A stretch of DNA of 5,712 bases from a bacterium (GTDB taxonomy: Bacteria > Patescibacteriota > Doudnabacteria > UBA920): positions 1-5,712 of the forward strand of contig JAJYJE010000071.1 of NCBI GenBank assembly GCA_021789715.1. Direction: 5' to 3'. How positions within the stretch are numbered: position 1 is the stretch's first letter; every line of letters starts with the position of its first letter. The notes under the pieces were generated by a model. It saw only the letters and a program-made list of their open reading frames with translations. It had not been told where the DNA came from and did not search any database. A program made the position numbers and the translations under genes. This document shows positions 1 to 5,343 of the stretch, in pieces.

Positions 1-1247
1 AACGGGAATTTGGCACTCACTTTTTTACCATCACAAAATCGGCGCCCATATTTGAAGGCATACCGCATGTTAGCCGCGTGCTGGAGAGCCACGGCGACCG
101 AATTGAACCGGATCCGAAACTGGAAATTATCGGCACTACGGAAAACGCGCCGGCTGCCGCTGCCCGGCACCAGCATCTCTGGGGCGTGCAATTCCACCCC
201 GAAGTCACGGAAAGCGAAAACGGCAGGCAGATGCTGGCCAACTTTTGCTTCGGCATCTGCGGCGCCAGGGACCGCTTTCCGGCCGCCGAAGTGGCAAAAA
301 AAAAGATTGAAGACTTGAGGTCAAAAATAAAAGACAAGAAGATCTTGCTAGCGTTGTCTGGCGGCACCGACTCATCTGTGGTCGCTTATCTTTTAAAGGA
401 AGCAGTATCCAACACCAAAGATTCAATATCCAAACCTCGCATCCGGGGAGTTTACATCCAGGGTATTGACGGGCCGGACGACGAAGCCAACGTTAAAAAA
501 TATTTCGGCGGCCAGGACTGGATAAGTATTAAAATTGTGGACGCAACCAATAAGTTCTTGGAAGCTTTGGCCGGGAAAACATCAATGCGCGACAAACGCC
601 TGGCCATGCGCGGTATTTATAAGGATATTTTGGAAACAGAGGCCAAAAGCTTCGGCGCGGACTTTATCGCCCAGGGTACGTTATACACCGATATTTCAGA
701 AAGCGGAAGCGGTTATGACAGCGGCTCTAAAAAAGCACAAATCAAAATCCATCATAATGTTAATTTGGGATTTTCTTTGCCGGAAATCGAACCGCTCATA
801 GATTGCGTCAAAGACACCGGACGCAATATCGGCAAATCAATCGGCGTACCCGACGAGCTCCTTATTCGCCACCCCTTTCCCGGACCGGGCCTGGTGGTGC
901 GCATCGAAGGCGAGATCACTGAGGACAAACTGGCAACCGCGCGCAAGGTCGACGGCATTTATATAGAAGAATTGCGCAAGCACAACCTGTACAATGAAGT
1001 CTGGCAAGCCGGCGCTGTCGTAACTAATTCCATAACCACCTGCACCAAAGGCGACGACGCGGCCGAAGGCCGCGTGATTGCCCTGTGGGCTGTCTGGTCT
1101 GTGAACGGTTTTACCGCCCGCGCCGCGGAATTGCCCTACGACTTTCTTAAAGAAGTCTCGCGCCGGATGACTAATGAAATCCGGGAAGTCGGCGGCGTAG
1201 TCTATAGAATTTCCGATAAACCGCCGGTGACTATTGAGTGGGGGTAA
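1..1247 (+). CDS. guaA: GMP synthase (glutamine-hydrolysing), 3' part; N-terminus outside the window
   Basis: Makes GMP from XMP, ATP and glutamine in the cytosol, the last step of guanine nucleotide synthesis. The frame is open to the left edge (first full codon at 3), so about 414 C-terminal residues are visible; roughly the first 110 residues, including the glutaminase Cys, are missing. Visible in order: the end of the class I glutaminase domain, from REFG at 3-14 through SHGD near 87-98 to the triad His and Glu in GVQFHPEV (His 195-197, Glu 201-203); a short linker; the ATP-pyrophosphatase P-loop SGGTDSSV at 357-380; AQGTLY; IKIHHNV; RHPFPGPG at 867-890; and the C-terminal KPPVTIEW ending just before TAA. 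It is diverged: the usual DNGLLR-like stretch reads IDGPDDEAN, and the SVGVMGD-like loop of the dimerisation domain is replaced by a segment containing ITTCTKGDD. The frame is intact, so it is probably functional. guaB lies convergently next to it. Confidence 0.96.
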   Translation, partial: REFGTHFFTITKSAPIFEGIPHVSRVLESHGDRIEPDPKLEIIGTTENAPAAAARHQHLWGVQFHPEVTESENGRQMLANFCFGICGARDRFPAAEVAKKKIEDLRSKIKDKKILLALSGGTDSSVVAYLLKEAVSNTKDSISKPRIRGVYIQGIDGPDDEANVKKYFGGQDWISIKIVDATNKFLEALAGKTSMRDKRLAMRGIYKDILETEAKSFGADFIAQGTLYTDISESGSGYDSGSKKAQIKIHHNVNLGFSLPEIEPLIDCVKDTGRNIGKSIGVPDELLIRHPFPGPGLVVRIEGEITEDKLATARKVDGIYIEELRKHNLYNEVWQAGAVVTNSITTCTKGDDAAEGRVIALWAVWSVNGFTARAAELPYDFLKEVSRRMTNEIREVGGVVYRISDKPPVTIEWG

Positions 1248-1279
1248 TCCAATTATTGGTTTGTAAATTATAGACCCCT

Positions 1280-1318
1280 ATTTTAAAACCCCCGAGCTCA
1301 GCCCGAGGGTTTTAAAAT
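1280..1318 (-). terminator. Shared hairpin terminator between convergent guaA and guaB, best formed in the guaB transcript
   Basis: Twelve-base arms ATTTTAAAACCC (1280-1291) and GGGTTTTAAAAT (1307-1318) pair perfectly, and the A/T ends supply a U run for either strand. Inside, further pairs form around a 3-nt loop, but on the plus strand two of them are C-A or A-C mismatches. In the minus-strand RNA both become G-U wobbles, so the inner helix is continuous only in the guaB transcript. It starts about 43 nt after the guaB stop and 32 nt after the guaA stop, and most likely serves both genes. Confidence 0.85.
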
Positions 1319-1361
1319 TAAATCAGTGCGCTCATTACCCACTATCAACCGCAAGCTTCCT

Positions 1362-2459
1362 TTACAGCCGCTCGCCTTTAAGCTGATAATTAGGCGCTTG
1401 CTTTATAATCTGCACGTCATGCACATGGCTCTCCTTCCAGCCGGCCGATGTAATCCGGATAAATTTGCCTCGAATTTGCAGCTGCTTAAGGGTAGGCGCG
1501 CCGCAGTAACCCATCCCCGCCTTAAGTCCGCCGACTAACTGATTAAGAACATCAGCGACGGGGCCTTTGTATGGCACCTGCGCCTCCACCCCTTCCGGGA
1601 CAAGCTTGGAAACCTGCAGGCCCTCCTGGCCATAGCGGTCTTTGCTGCCTTTTTCCATGGCTGCCATGCTGCCCATGCCACGGTACGACTTGAACTGCTG
1701 CCCCCCGGCCGTTAGCACCTCGCCCGGGCTTTCCTTGGTGCCGGCAAACAGACCGCCGAGCATGACACAATCCGCTCCCGCTACGATAGCTTTAACTATG
1801 TCACCGGAAAACTTAATGCCGCCATCGGCAATCAACGGCACTTTGGCTTTCTTACAAACCCCGGCAACCTGCATAATAGCGTAAATTTGCGGCACGCCGT
1901 GTCCCGAGACAATGCGCGTGGTGCAAATGCTGCCCGGACCCACGCCGACTTTAACTGCGTCCGCGCCGGCCTTAATCAGGGCGGCGGCCCCCGCTGCCGT
2001 AGCCACGTTCCCCGCAACCACCTGCACCCGCGGTGCCATTTTTTTTATCTTCTTTACCGCTTCCAGTACGCGCTTGCTGTGGCCGTGGGCAGTATCCACG
2101 ACCACCGCATCCGCGCCGGCCCGAGCCAGTGCTTGGGCGCGCTCAAAGAAATCACCGGTGGCGCCGACTGCCGCTGCCGCCAGCTGGCCGGCCTGCTTAA
2201 CCTTTTTTACTTCTTCCGCCTGCCGCTCGAGCTTTAAGTTCTTATGGATCACGCCAATACCGCCGGCCTTTGCCAGCGCGATGGCCAAATCGCTTTCCGT
2301 TACCGTATCCATTGCGGCGCTGACCACCGGAATTTGAAGATCGATTTTTTTGGTAAACTTAGTCTTAGTCTCAACTTCCGCCGGCAAAACTTCGCTATAC
2401 TGCGGCTCCAAGAGCACATCATCGAACGTTAACGCTTCTGCAATTTTCTTTTGAGACAT
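1362..2459 (-). CDS. guaB: Inosine-5'-monophosphate dehydrogenase lacking the CBS module
   Basis: Oxidises IMP to XMP with NAD+, the committed step toward GMP, and feeds the neighbouring guaA product. The 365-residue protein is a single TIM-barrel catalytic domain: FDDVLL near residue 13, SAAMDTVTE (48-56), VVDTAHGHS (120-128), [11 protein letters not shown] with catalytic Cys179, [10 protein letters not shown] (211-220), [10 protein letters not shown] (259-268), the flap Arg275-Tyr276 in KDRYG, and GYCGAPTL. Usual bacterial IMPDHs have about 485-490 residues with two CBS repeats inserted after residue ~90. Here [10 protein letters not shown] runs straight into [10 protein letters not shown], so the Bateman module is absent with both flanks intact. 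ATG at 2459 was chosen; a TTG at 2480 would add 7 residues that do not look like the family. No Shine-Dalgarno is visible. Loss of CBS implies loss of adenine/guanine-nucleotide control through that module (inference from family knowledge). Confidence 0.96.
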   Translation of the reverse strand: MSQKKIAEALTFDDVLLEPQYSEVLPAEVETKTKFTKKIDLQIPVVSAAMDTVTESDLAIALAKAGGIGVIHKNLKLERQAEEVKKVKQAGQLAAAAVGATGDFFERAQALARAGADAVVVDTAHGHSKRVLEAVKKIKKMAPRVQVVAGNVATAAGAAALIKAGADAVKVGVGPGSICTTRIVSGHGVPQIYAIMQVAGVCKKAKVPLIADGGIKFSGDIVKAIVAGADCVMLGGLFAGTKESPGEVLTAGGQQFKSYRGMGSMAAMEKGSKDRYGQEGLQVSKLVPEGVEAQVPYKGPVADVLNQLVGGLKAGMGYCGAPTLKQLQIRGKFIRITSAGWKESHVHDVQIIKQAPNYQLKGERL

Positions 2460-2545
2460 AATATTAAAAAGGCCAGGCAAAAGCTCGGCAGATCAACCGG
2501 GCAATAAAGCTGGCAAAGCGATGAATCATTAGTGATATTGAATTT

Positions 2546-2574
2546 AAGATACACTATATTTCCATTCTTGTCTA
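2546..2574 (-). promoter_or_regulatory. Possible guaB promoter
   Basis: On the minus strand, TAGACA (2569-2574, one base off TTGACA), a 17-nt spacer and TATCTT (2546-2551, four of six to TATAAT). Transcription would begin near 2539, leaving an 80-nt leader before guaB. It lies between the CAP-gene terminator and guaB, where a promoter is expected, but the -10 match is weak. Confidence 0.35.
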
Positions 2575-2593
2575 TTGTTCCATAAGATGCATA

Positions 2594-2620
2594 AAAAAAT
2601 GCCCATCGCAGGCATTTTTT
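2594..2620 (-). terminator. Intrinsic terminator of the CAP-domain gene
   Basis: Perfect 10-bp stem: AAAAAATGCC (2594-2603) and GGCATTTTTT (2611-2620), with a 7-nt loop. In the minus-strand RNA the stem ends in a run of seven U. It starts about 30 nt past the CAP gene stop at 2652 and isolates that gene from guaB. Confidence 0.85.
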
Positions 2621-2651
2621 ATCCTTGAATCTTTCCATCAACCGATATTAC

Positions 2652-3899
2652 TCACCCCGCCATCCATAACAGGCAGGCAAAAATTGCGACCAATGAACCG
2701 TTAGCAATCAAATTAACATGCTGAATGTGGCGTTTAACGGCAATTGCCAAAATCAGACTGGACAAAATACCGGCAATAAAAAATAAATACACCTGCCTTT
2801 CCATTGTCTTAGGGTCAAAAGCCACGCCAAACCAACTGACTTTTACCGAAGCATTAGTGGAAGTACCGAGCACCTGAAAGTTGTTTACCGTACTATTAGT
2901 AAAATCCGCCAATTGCATTTCACTGGACGAGCCGCTTATATCCGCGGCCCACACCCGAACGCTTTGCTGCCCCGCGGCTAATTCCGCCAAATCCGCCTGC
3001 CCCTGCCAACTGCCGTCCGGCTGCGGCGCGAGCATGACCGCCTGGCGTCCAAAGTAAGCCAGCACCTTGACGGGAGCGCCCGATATTTGCGCCTGGATCA
3101 GAAGACGATCGTCGCGCATCTGAGTCTGGGCCTGGATGATCTCCAATTTCTGGCTAATTACCGCCGTAGAAGCAGGACGAGCCGCCGGCAGCCGAGCGGC
3201 GGGAGGAGCGGGCACAGGCGAGGCCTGAACCGGAGTGGGCGTGTTATTTATGCTAATTTTTTGCTCCGCTGGCGTACCAAACATCTGGACTACAAAAATC
3301 GCAGTATGTCCCTGATACTGACCTTCGGAGATGCCGATGCCAATCTGTTCAAAATCTTTGTTTAAAATATTAGCTTTATGGCCGGGGCTGTTCATCCAGG
3401 CTTGCTCAACGTTCTCTGCTTCCGTAAAGTTTACCGCCAAATTTTCACCGGCCATCAAGTAATTATACCCGGCGGCGGAAATAAAATCCCAGGGCGTTTT
3501 GCCGTCCGGGGTCGTATGGGCAAAGTATCCCTTGGCCAGCATGTCGCCGGCTTTTGCCTGGGCCGCCGCGTCAAGTTCGGAATTTTGAGCCAGGGGAGCC
3601 AGGCCGTACTGAGCGCGGGATTCATTGGTAAGGGATATAATGTTGCCTACGGTAATGGCCGAAGAATACGCGGGCAAGACCGGGCCGAACGACAGCAGGG
3701 CAATGCTAAAAATTTTTACGCAAACCAAAGCCGCCGAAAACAGCGCCAGGGCCCGGTCGGCTAATAAATGCGGGCGGTAGTTATTACGGGCATGCGGGAT
3801 AAAATGATCTTTGAGATGCCGTAAACTGCCAACAAAAAAGCCGCCTACTTTTCGGTACGCCAATTCCGGCACTTCCAAAAAATTCAGCACGTATTCCAT
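2652..3899 (-). CDS. Membrane-anchored CAP/SCP (YkwD-like) domain protein with C-terminal transmembrane hairpin
   Basis: 415 residues. Residues 1-50 are a basic, His/Arg-rich cytosolic segment (HFIPHARNNYRPHLL at 32-46). A membrane anchor follows at about 51-78. The CAP domain (about 84-210) carries the family signatures AHTTPDG with His128, GENLA with Glu152, and WMNSPGHKANIL with His174, the set that lines the CAP cavity. A Pro/Ala-rich linker (about 217-245) leads to a beta-rich, probably Ig-like region (about 248-345; fold is inference). Two hydrophobic helices, about 368-388 and 396-414, flanking KRHIQH, end the protein. The CAP and beta domains should face outside. Bacterial CAP proteins are often secreted and their biochemistry is poorly known; no substrate can be given. 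The ATG at 3899 has no Shine-Dalgarno. The stop is TGA, which argues for the standard code. A promoter, a leader and a terminator of its own indicate monocistronic expression. Confidence 0.9.
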   Translation of the reverse strand: MEYVLNFLEVPELAYRKVGGFFVGSLRHLKDHFIPHARNNYRPHLLADRALALFSAALVCVKIFSIALLSFGPVLPAYSSAITVGNIISLTNESRAQYGLAPLAQNSELDAAAQAKAGDMLAKGYFAHTTPDGKTPWDFISAAGYNYLMAGENLAVNFTEAENVEQAWMNSPGHKANILNKDFEQIGIGISEGQYQGHTAIFVVQMFGTPAEQKISINNTPTPVQASPVPAPPAARLPAARPASTAVISQKLEIIQAQTQMRDDRLLIQAQISGAPVKVLAYFGRQAVMLAPQPDGSWQGQADLAELAAGQQSVRVWAADISGSSSEMQLADFTNSTVNNFQVLGTSTNASVKVSWFGVAFDPKTMERQVYLFFIAGILSSLILAIAVKRHIQHVNLIANGSLVAIFACLLWMAG

Positions 3900-3952
3900 G
3901 AATTAAGCTGGCAGGAACAACTGCAAAACCGACTTAAATGACCGGCCGGCAT
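3884..3952 (-). CDS. Candidate upstream ORF / leader peptide (22 aa, Cys-rich) overlapping the CAP gene start
   Basis: ATG at 3952 is preceded by AAGGA six bases upstream, the clearest ribosome-binding-like sequence beside any minus-strand start here. It encodes 22 residues, including CSCSC, and ends in TGA at 3884-3886, 13-15 nt inside the CAP gene in another frame. The overlap would allow translational coupling or repression of the CAP start, which lacks a Shine-Dalgarno. Short length and lack of homology evidence keep this uncertain; it may be chance. Confidence 0.25.
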   Translation of the reverse strand: MPAGHLSRFCSCSCQLNSWNTC

Positions 3953-3990
3953 TGCTGTTCCTTCGCTAATTTTATGTTTGTTTCCTGAAA

Positions 3991-4021
3991 GAAAAACGAT
4001 GCTAATTTTGGCAGCGTTTTC
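3991..4021 (-). promoter_or_regulatory. Attenuator-like hairpin in the CAP gene leader
   Basis: Stem AAAACG (3993-3998)/CGTTTT (4015-4020), one mismatch, then TGC (4000-4002)/GCA (4011-4013), around an 8-nt loop. On the minus strand the 3' arm runs into CGTTTTTCTTTC, so the element resembles a weak terminator sitting 10-40 nt after the predicted CAP transcription start, ahead of the upstream ORF. A flanking direct repeat GCTAATTTT occurs at 3965-3973 and 4001-4009. Confidence 0.3.
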
Positions 4022-4037
4022 TGGAATTTACATTAAC

Positions 4038-4066
4038 ATTATAGCACATAAGCAAAAATAAATCAA
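4038..4066 (-). promoter_or_regulatory. Promoter of the CAP-domain gene
   Basis: On the minus strand, TTGATT (4061-4066), a 17-nt spacer and a perfect TATAAT (4038-4043), preceded by TGC, an extended -10. Start would be near 4031, giving a leader of about 130 nt before the ATG at 3899. The -35 box is part of the 3' arm of the upstream gene's terminator. Confidence 0.8.
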
Positions 4067-4093
4067 CCCCTCCGTTTCCTAGGAGGAGTTGAT
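4062..4093 (-). terminator. Terminator of the small single-helix protein gene, overlapping the next promoter
   Basis: Arms ATCAACCCCTCC (4062-4073) and GGAGGAGTTGAT (4082-4093), 8-nt loop. The single C-A mismatch on the plus strand becomes G-U in the minus-strand RNA, giving a continuous 12-bp stem followed by UUAUUUUU. It lies 28 nt after the stop at 4121. Its last stem bases and first U are the -35 box of the CAP promoter. Confidence 0.85.
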
Positions 4094-4120
4094 AGCGCCA
4101 AACCTGCGGTAGCGAAATTA

Positions 4121-4312
4121 TTACGGAGCGGCACGATTAACAGTGGCATGGTGAGCCGCCGGAATATACGCCGCGGAAGCATCCGCCGCAGTGTTGTCGC
4201 TAAGCAGGATATAGCTAACCAGCGAAATTCCGGTAACCAAAAGGAAGACAATGGTCCAAATAAACCAGCGCGGATCATAATTGACCGGCTGCTGAAAGGA
4301 AGACATGGCCAT
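4121..4312 (-). CDS. Small single-pass membrane protein of unknown function
   Basis: 61-63 residues; two in-frame ATGs, at 4312 and 4306, cannot be told apart because neither has a Shine-Dalgarno. Numbered from 4306, one strong transmembrane segment spans about 14-36 (WFIWTIVFLLVTGISL...), followed by an Ala-rich tail of about 25 residues with HH and ending NRAAP. I do not recognise the family. A dedicated terminator downstream and codon use like the neighbours support a real gene. It starts 60 nt after the three-helix protein gene, with no convincing promoter or terminator in the AT-rich gap, so the two may be co-transcribed. The tail is probably outside the membrane (inference). Confidence 0.65.
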   Translation of the reverse strand: MAMSSFQQPVNYDPRWFIWTIVFLLVTGISLVSYILLSDNTAADASAAYIPAAHHATVNRAAP

Positions 4313-4372
4313 AATATATGGTACGATTAATTTTTTGTTTTAAGTTTCCAACTTCCAAAGTTTAAAAAACGG

Positions 4373-4690
4373 CTATTTAACCAAGCCGGACACTTGCTGC
4401 TTGGCGGAACGAACCGATACGATGGCAAACAACAGGCTGATAATCCACAAAATAACGATCGGCAGCACCACCCATACGCCGCGCTTGTATAATGTTACAA
4501 AAGCAAAACACACTATCCCCAAGGAATAAAGCTCAATTAGGAGCACGACTACCAATGTCTTAACCAGCCGGCCCACTATGGATTCCGCGAACAATTTATG
4601 GACTTTATACCCTTCAATAATAAGGTAAATGCTGCCAATTACCAAAACCCCCAAAGCAATCCAAAGATAAGTGGAAATATCGATTGTCAT
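4373..4690 (-). CDS. Three-helix orphan membrane protein
   Basis: 105 residues with predicted membrane segments at about 8-27, 42-67 and 72-93. The segment between helices 1 and 2 (EGYKVHKLFAESIVGRLVK) and the C-terminal tail (RSAKQQVSGLVK) are basic, suggesting both are cytosolic and the N-terminus is outside. Helix 2 contains a Glu (residue 53) in an otherwise hydrophobic run. No enzyme motif or known family is recognised. ATG at 4690 is the only sensible start and follows an A-rich leader of about 30 nt without a Shine-Dalgarno. It has a strong promoter of its own and ends with TAG. Confidence 0.8.
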   Translation of the reverse strand: MTIDISTYLWIALGVLVIGSIYLIIEGYKVHKLFAESIVGRLVKTLVVVLLIELYSLGIVCFAFVTLYKRGVWVVLPIVILWIISLLFAIVSVRSAKQQVSGLVK

Positions 4691-4727
4691 TTTTATTTCG
4701 GACTATCGTAATTTTATCGATATGGGC

Positions 4728-4756
4728 ATTATACCATATCTTGGCGATTATTCCAA
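4728..4756 (-). promoter_or_regulatory. Promoter of the three-helix membrane protein gene
   Basis: On the minus strand, TTGGAA (4751-4756), a 17-nt spacer and a perfect TATAAT (4728-4733) with TGG before it (extended -10). The -35 box lies in the last codons of the VKOR gene, which ends at 4748. Start near 4721 leaves a leader of about 30 nt. Confidence 0.78.
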
Positions 4757-5179
4757 GCCTGCCGTCACTGGCTGATGTTCGATATTAAGATCAATCAAAA
4801 ACAAAATAATGGCTAGCGTATCGCAGACAAAACAGTATTGGCAGACCTGCTTAATAACAAAAAACTGCAGGCTTAAAAACACAAGCGCCGCCAGGGCACC
4901 GGCCCCCAAACCCAGACCCAACAGCCGGCGCCATACCCGGTAGTGATTGGCCATAAGCGCGGCAAAAATCACCGCGGCAAAAAACACAATACCCCATTCG
5001 GCCAAGGGCACGCCCAACAGCGTCGAATACCTGCTCGACAATACGGTTTCGCAGCCGTGGGTCACGCTGCAGGGAATAGTGACGCCCAAAATCTTATAAA
5101 CGGTGAGGTAGATACTTGTGGCAAATCCAACCAAGGCGAGGAGAATAATAATATCGTATTTATGCCGTTTGTGTAACAT
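4748..5179 (-). CDS. VKOR (vitamin K epoxide reductase) family membrane oxidoreductase
   Basis: 143-residue quinone-linked thiol oxidase. Bacterial homologues re-oxidise a DsbA-like thioredoxin to make disulfide bonds in exported proteins. Four membrane segments: about 9-30, 61-78, 86-109 and 117-131. The first redox pair is Cys37 and Cys43 (CSVTHGCETVLSS), with the conserved Ser at 49; the active CxxC is Cys113-Gln-Tyr-Cys116. The spacings Cys-6-Cys, +6 Ser and Cys-3-Cys match the cyanobacterial enzyme as I recall it. An additional Cys119 makes a CxxCxxC pattern. There is no fused thioredoxin domain, and no DsbA partner gene is visible in the window. The start ATG at 5179 has no Shine-Dalgarno; no terminator follows, and the next promoter overlaps its end. 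The CAP protein has no cysteine in its CAP domain, so it is not an obvious substrate. Confidence 0.92.
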   Translation of the reverse strand: MLHKRHKYDIIILLALVGFATSIYLTVYKILGVTIPCSVTHGCETVLSSRYSTLLGVPLAEWGIVFFAAVIFAALMANHYRVWRRLLGLGLGAGALAALVFLSLQFFVIKQVCQYCFVCDTLAIILFLIDLNIEHQPVTAGLE

Positions 5180-5196
5180 TGGAAGTTCTTAAAATT

Positions 5197-5237
5197 GAAA
5201 TTAGAAATTCGGACATTCTGTCATAATTTCCAATTTC
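5197..5237 (-). promoter_or_regulatory. Hairpin at the predicted 5' end of the VKOR mRNA
   Basis: Stem GAAATTAGAAATT (5197-5209)/AATTTCCAATTTC (5225-5237), 12 of 13 paired; the A-C mismatch is G-U in the minus-strand RNA. The loop contains a smaller stem GACA/TGTC (5212-5215/5219-5222). The predicted start site is near 5235, so the hairpin would sit at or close to the mRNA 5' end, 17 nt from the ATG. It could stabilise the message or hide the start region. It lacks a U tract, so it is not an obvious terminator. Confidence 0.45.
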
Positions 5238-5241
5238 TATT

Positions 5242-5271
5242 ATTTTACCACAAATCCCGCACAACCCACAA
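5242..5271 (-). promoter_or_regulatory. Possible VKOR gene promoter
   Basis: On the minus strand, TAAAAT (5242-5247, five of six) with TGG before it (extended -10), and TTGTGG (5266-5271, weak -35) after an 18-nt spacer. Start would be near 5235. The -35 box lies within a small hairpin (CCCACAAA 5265-5272/TTCGTGGG 5277-5284, CCCC loop) whose one A-C mismatch is G-U in the minus sense. Confidence 0.45.
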
Positions 5272-5294
5272 ACCCCTTCGTGGGAACTTTTGAA

Positions 5295-5328
5295 AAAGCC
5301 GGTTTTCTCCAAACCCAAAGCAAAACCG
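5295..5328 (-). terminator. Modest intrinsic terminator ending the RRM / structured-RNA transcript
   Basis: Stem CGGTTTT (5300-5306)/AAAACCG (5322-5328), followed on the minus strand by GC and then five U. The 7-bp stem and 15-nt loop are weak. GGTTT (5301-5305) can instead pair with the nearer AAACC (5311-5315), giving a shorter alternative hairpin with the same U tract. It sits before the VKOR promoter, where an upstream transcript would end. Confidence 0.45.
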
Positions 5329-5343
5329 CGGAGCATAAGTAGC

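Noticed and set aside
10..318. 102-codon plus-strand ORF in guaA
   Set aside because: Frame shadow; the +3 frame carries the GuaA motifs continuously from the first codon in the window.
1267..1272. TATAAT on the minus strand just past the guaB terminator
   Set aside because: There is no -35 at the right distance (the position is a C/G run of the terminator), and it would only drive antisense RNA into guaA.
1912..2337. 141-codon plus-strand ORF rich in Ala and Pro
   Set aside because: Antisense shadow of guaB; the Ala/Pro richness reflects GC-rich codons of the real gene.
2429..2641. 70-codon minus-strand ORF overlapping the guaB start
   Set aside because: It runs through the CAP-gene terminator hairpin and the likely guaB promoter, overlaps guaB in another frame, has no family signature and no ribosome site.
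2652..2654. TGA stop of the CAP gene as a possible Gly codon
   Set aside because: A terminator hairpin follows within about 30 nt, and the protein ends after a complete membrane helix; the standard code explains all genes.
3378..3764. 128-codon plus-strand ORF
   Set aside because: Antisense to the well-supported CAP-domain coding region.
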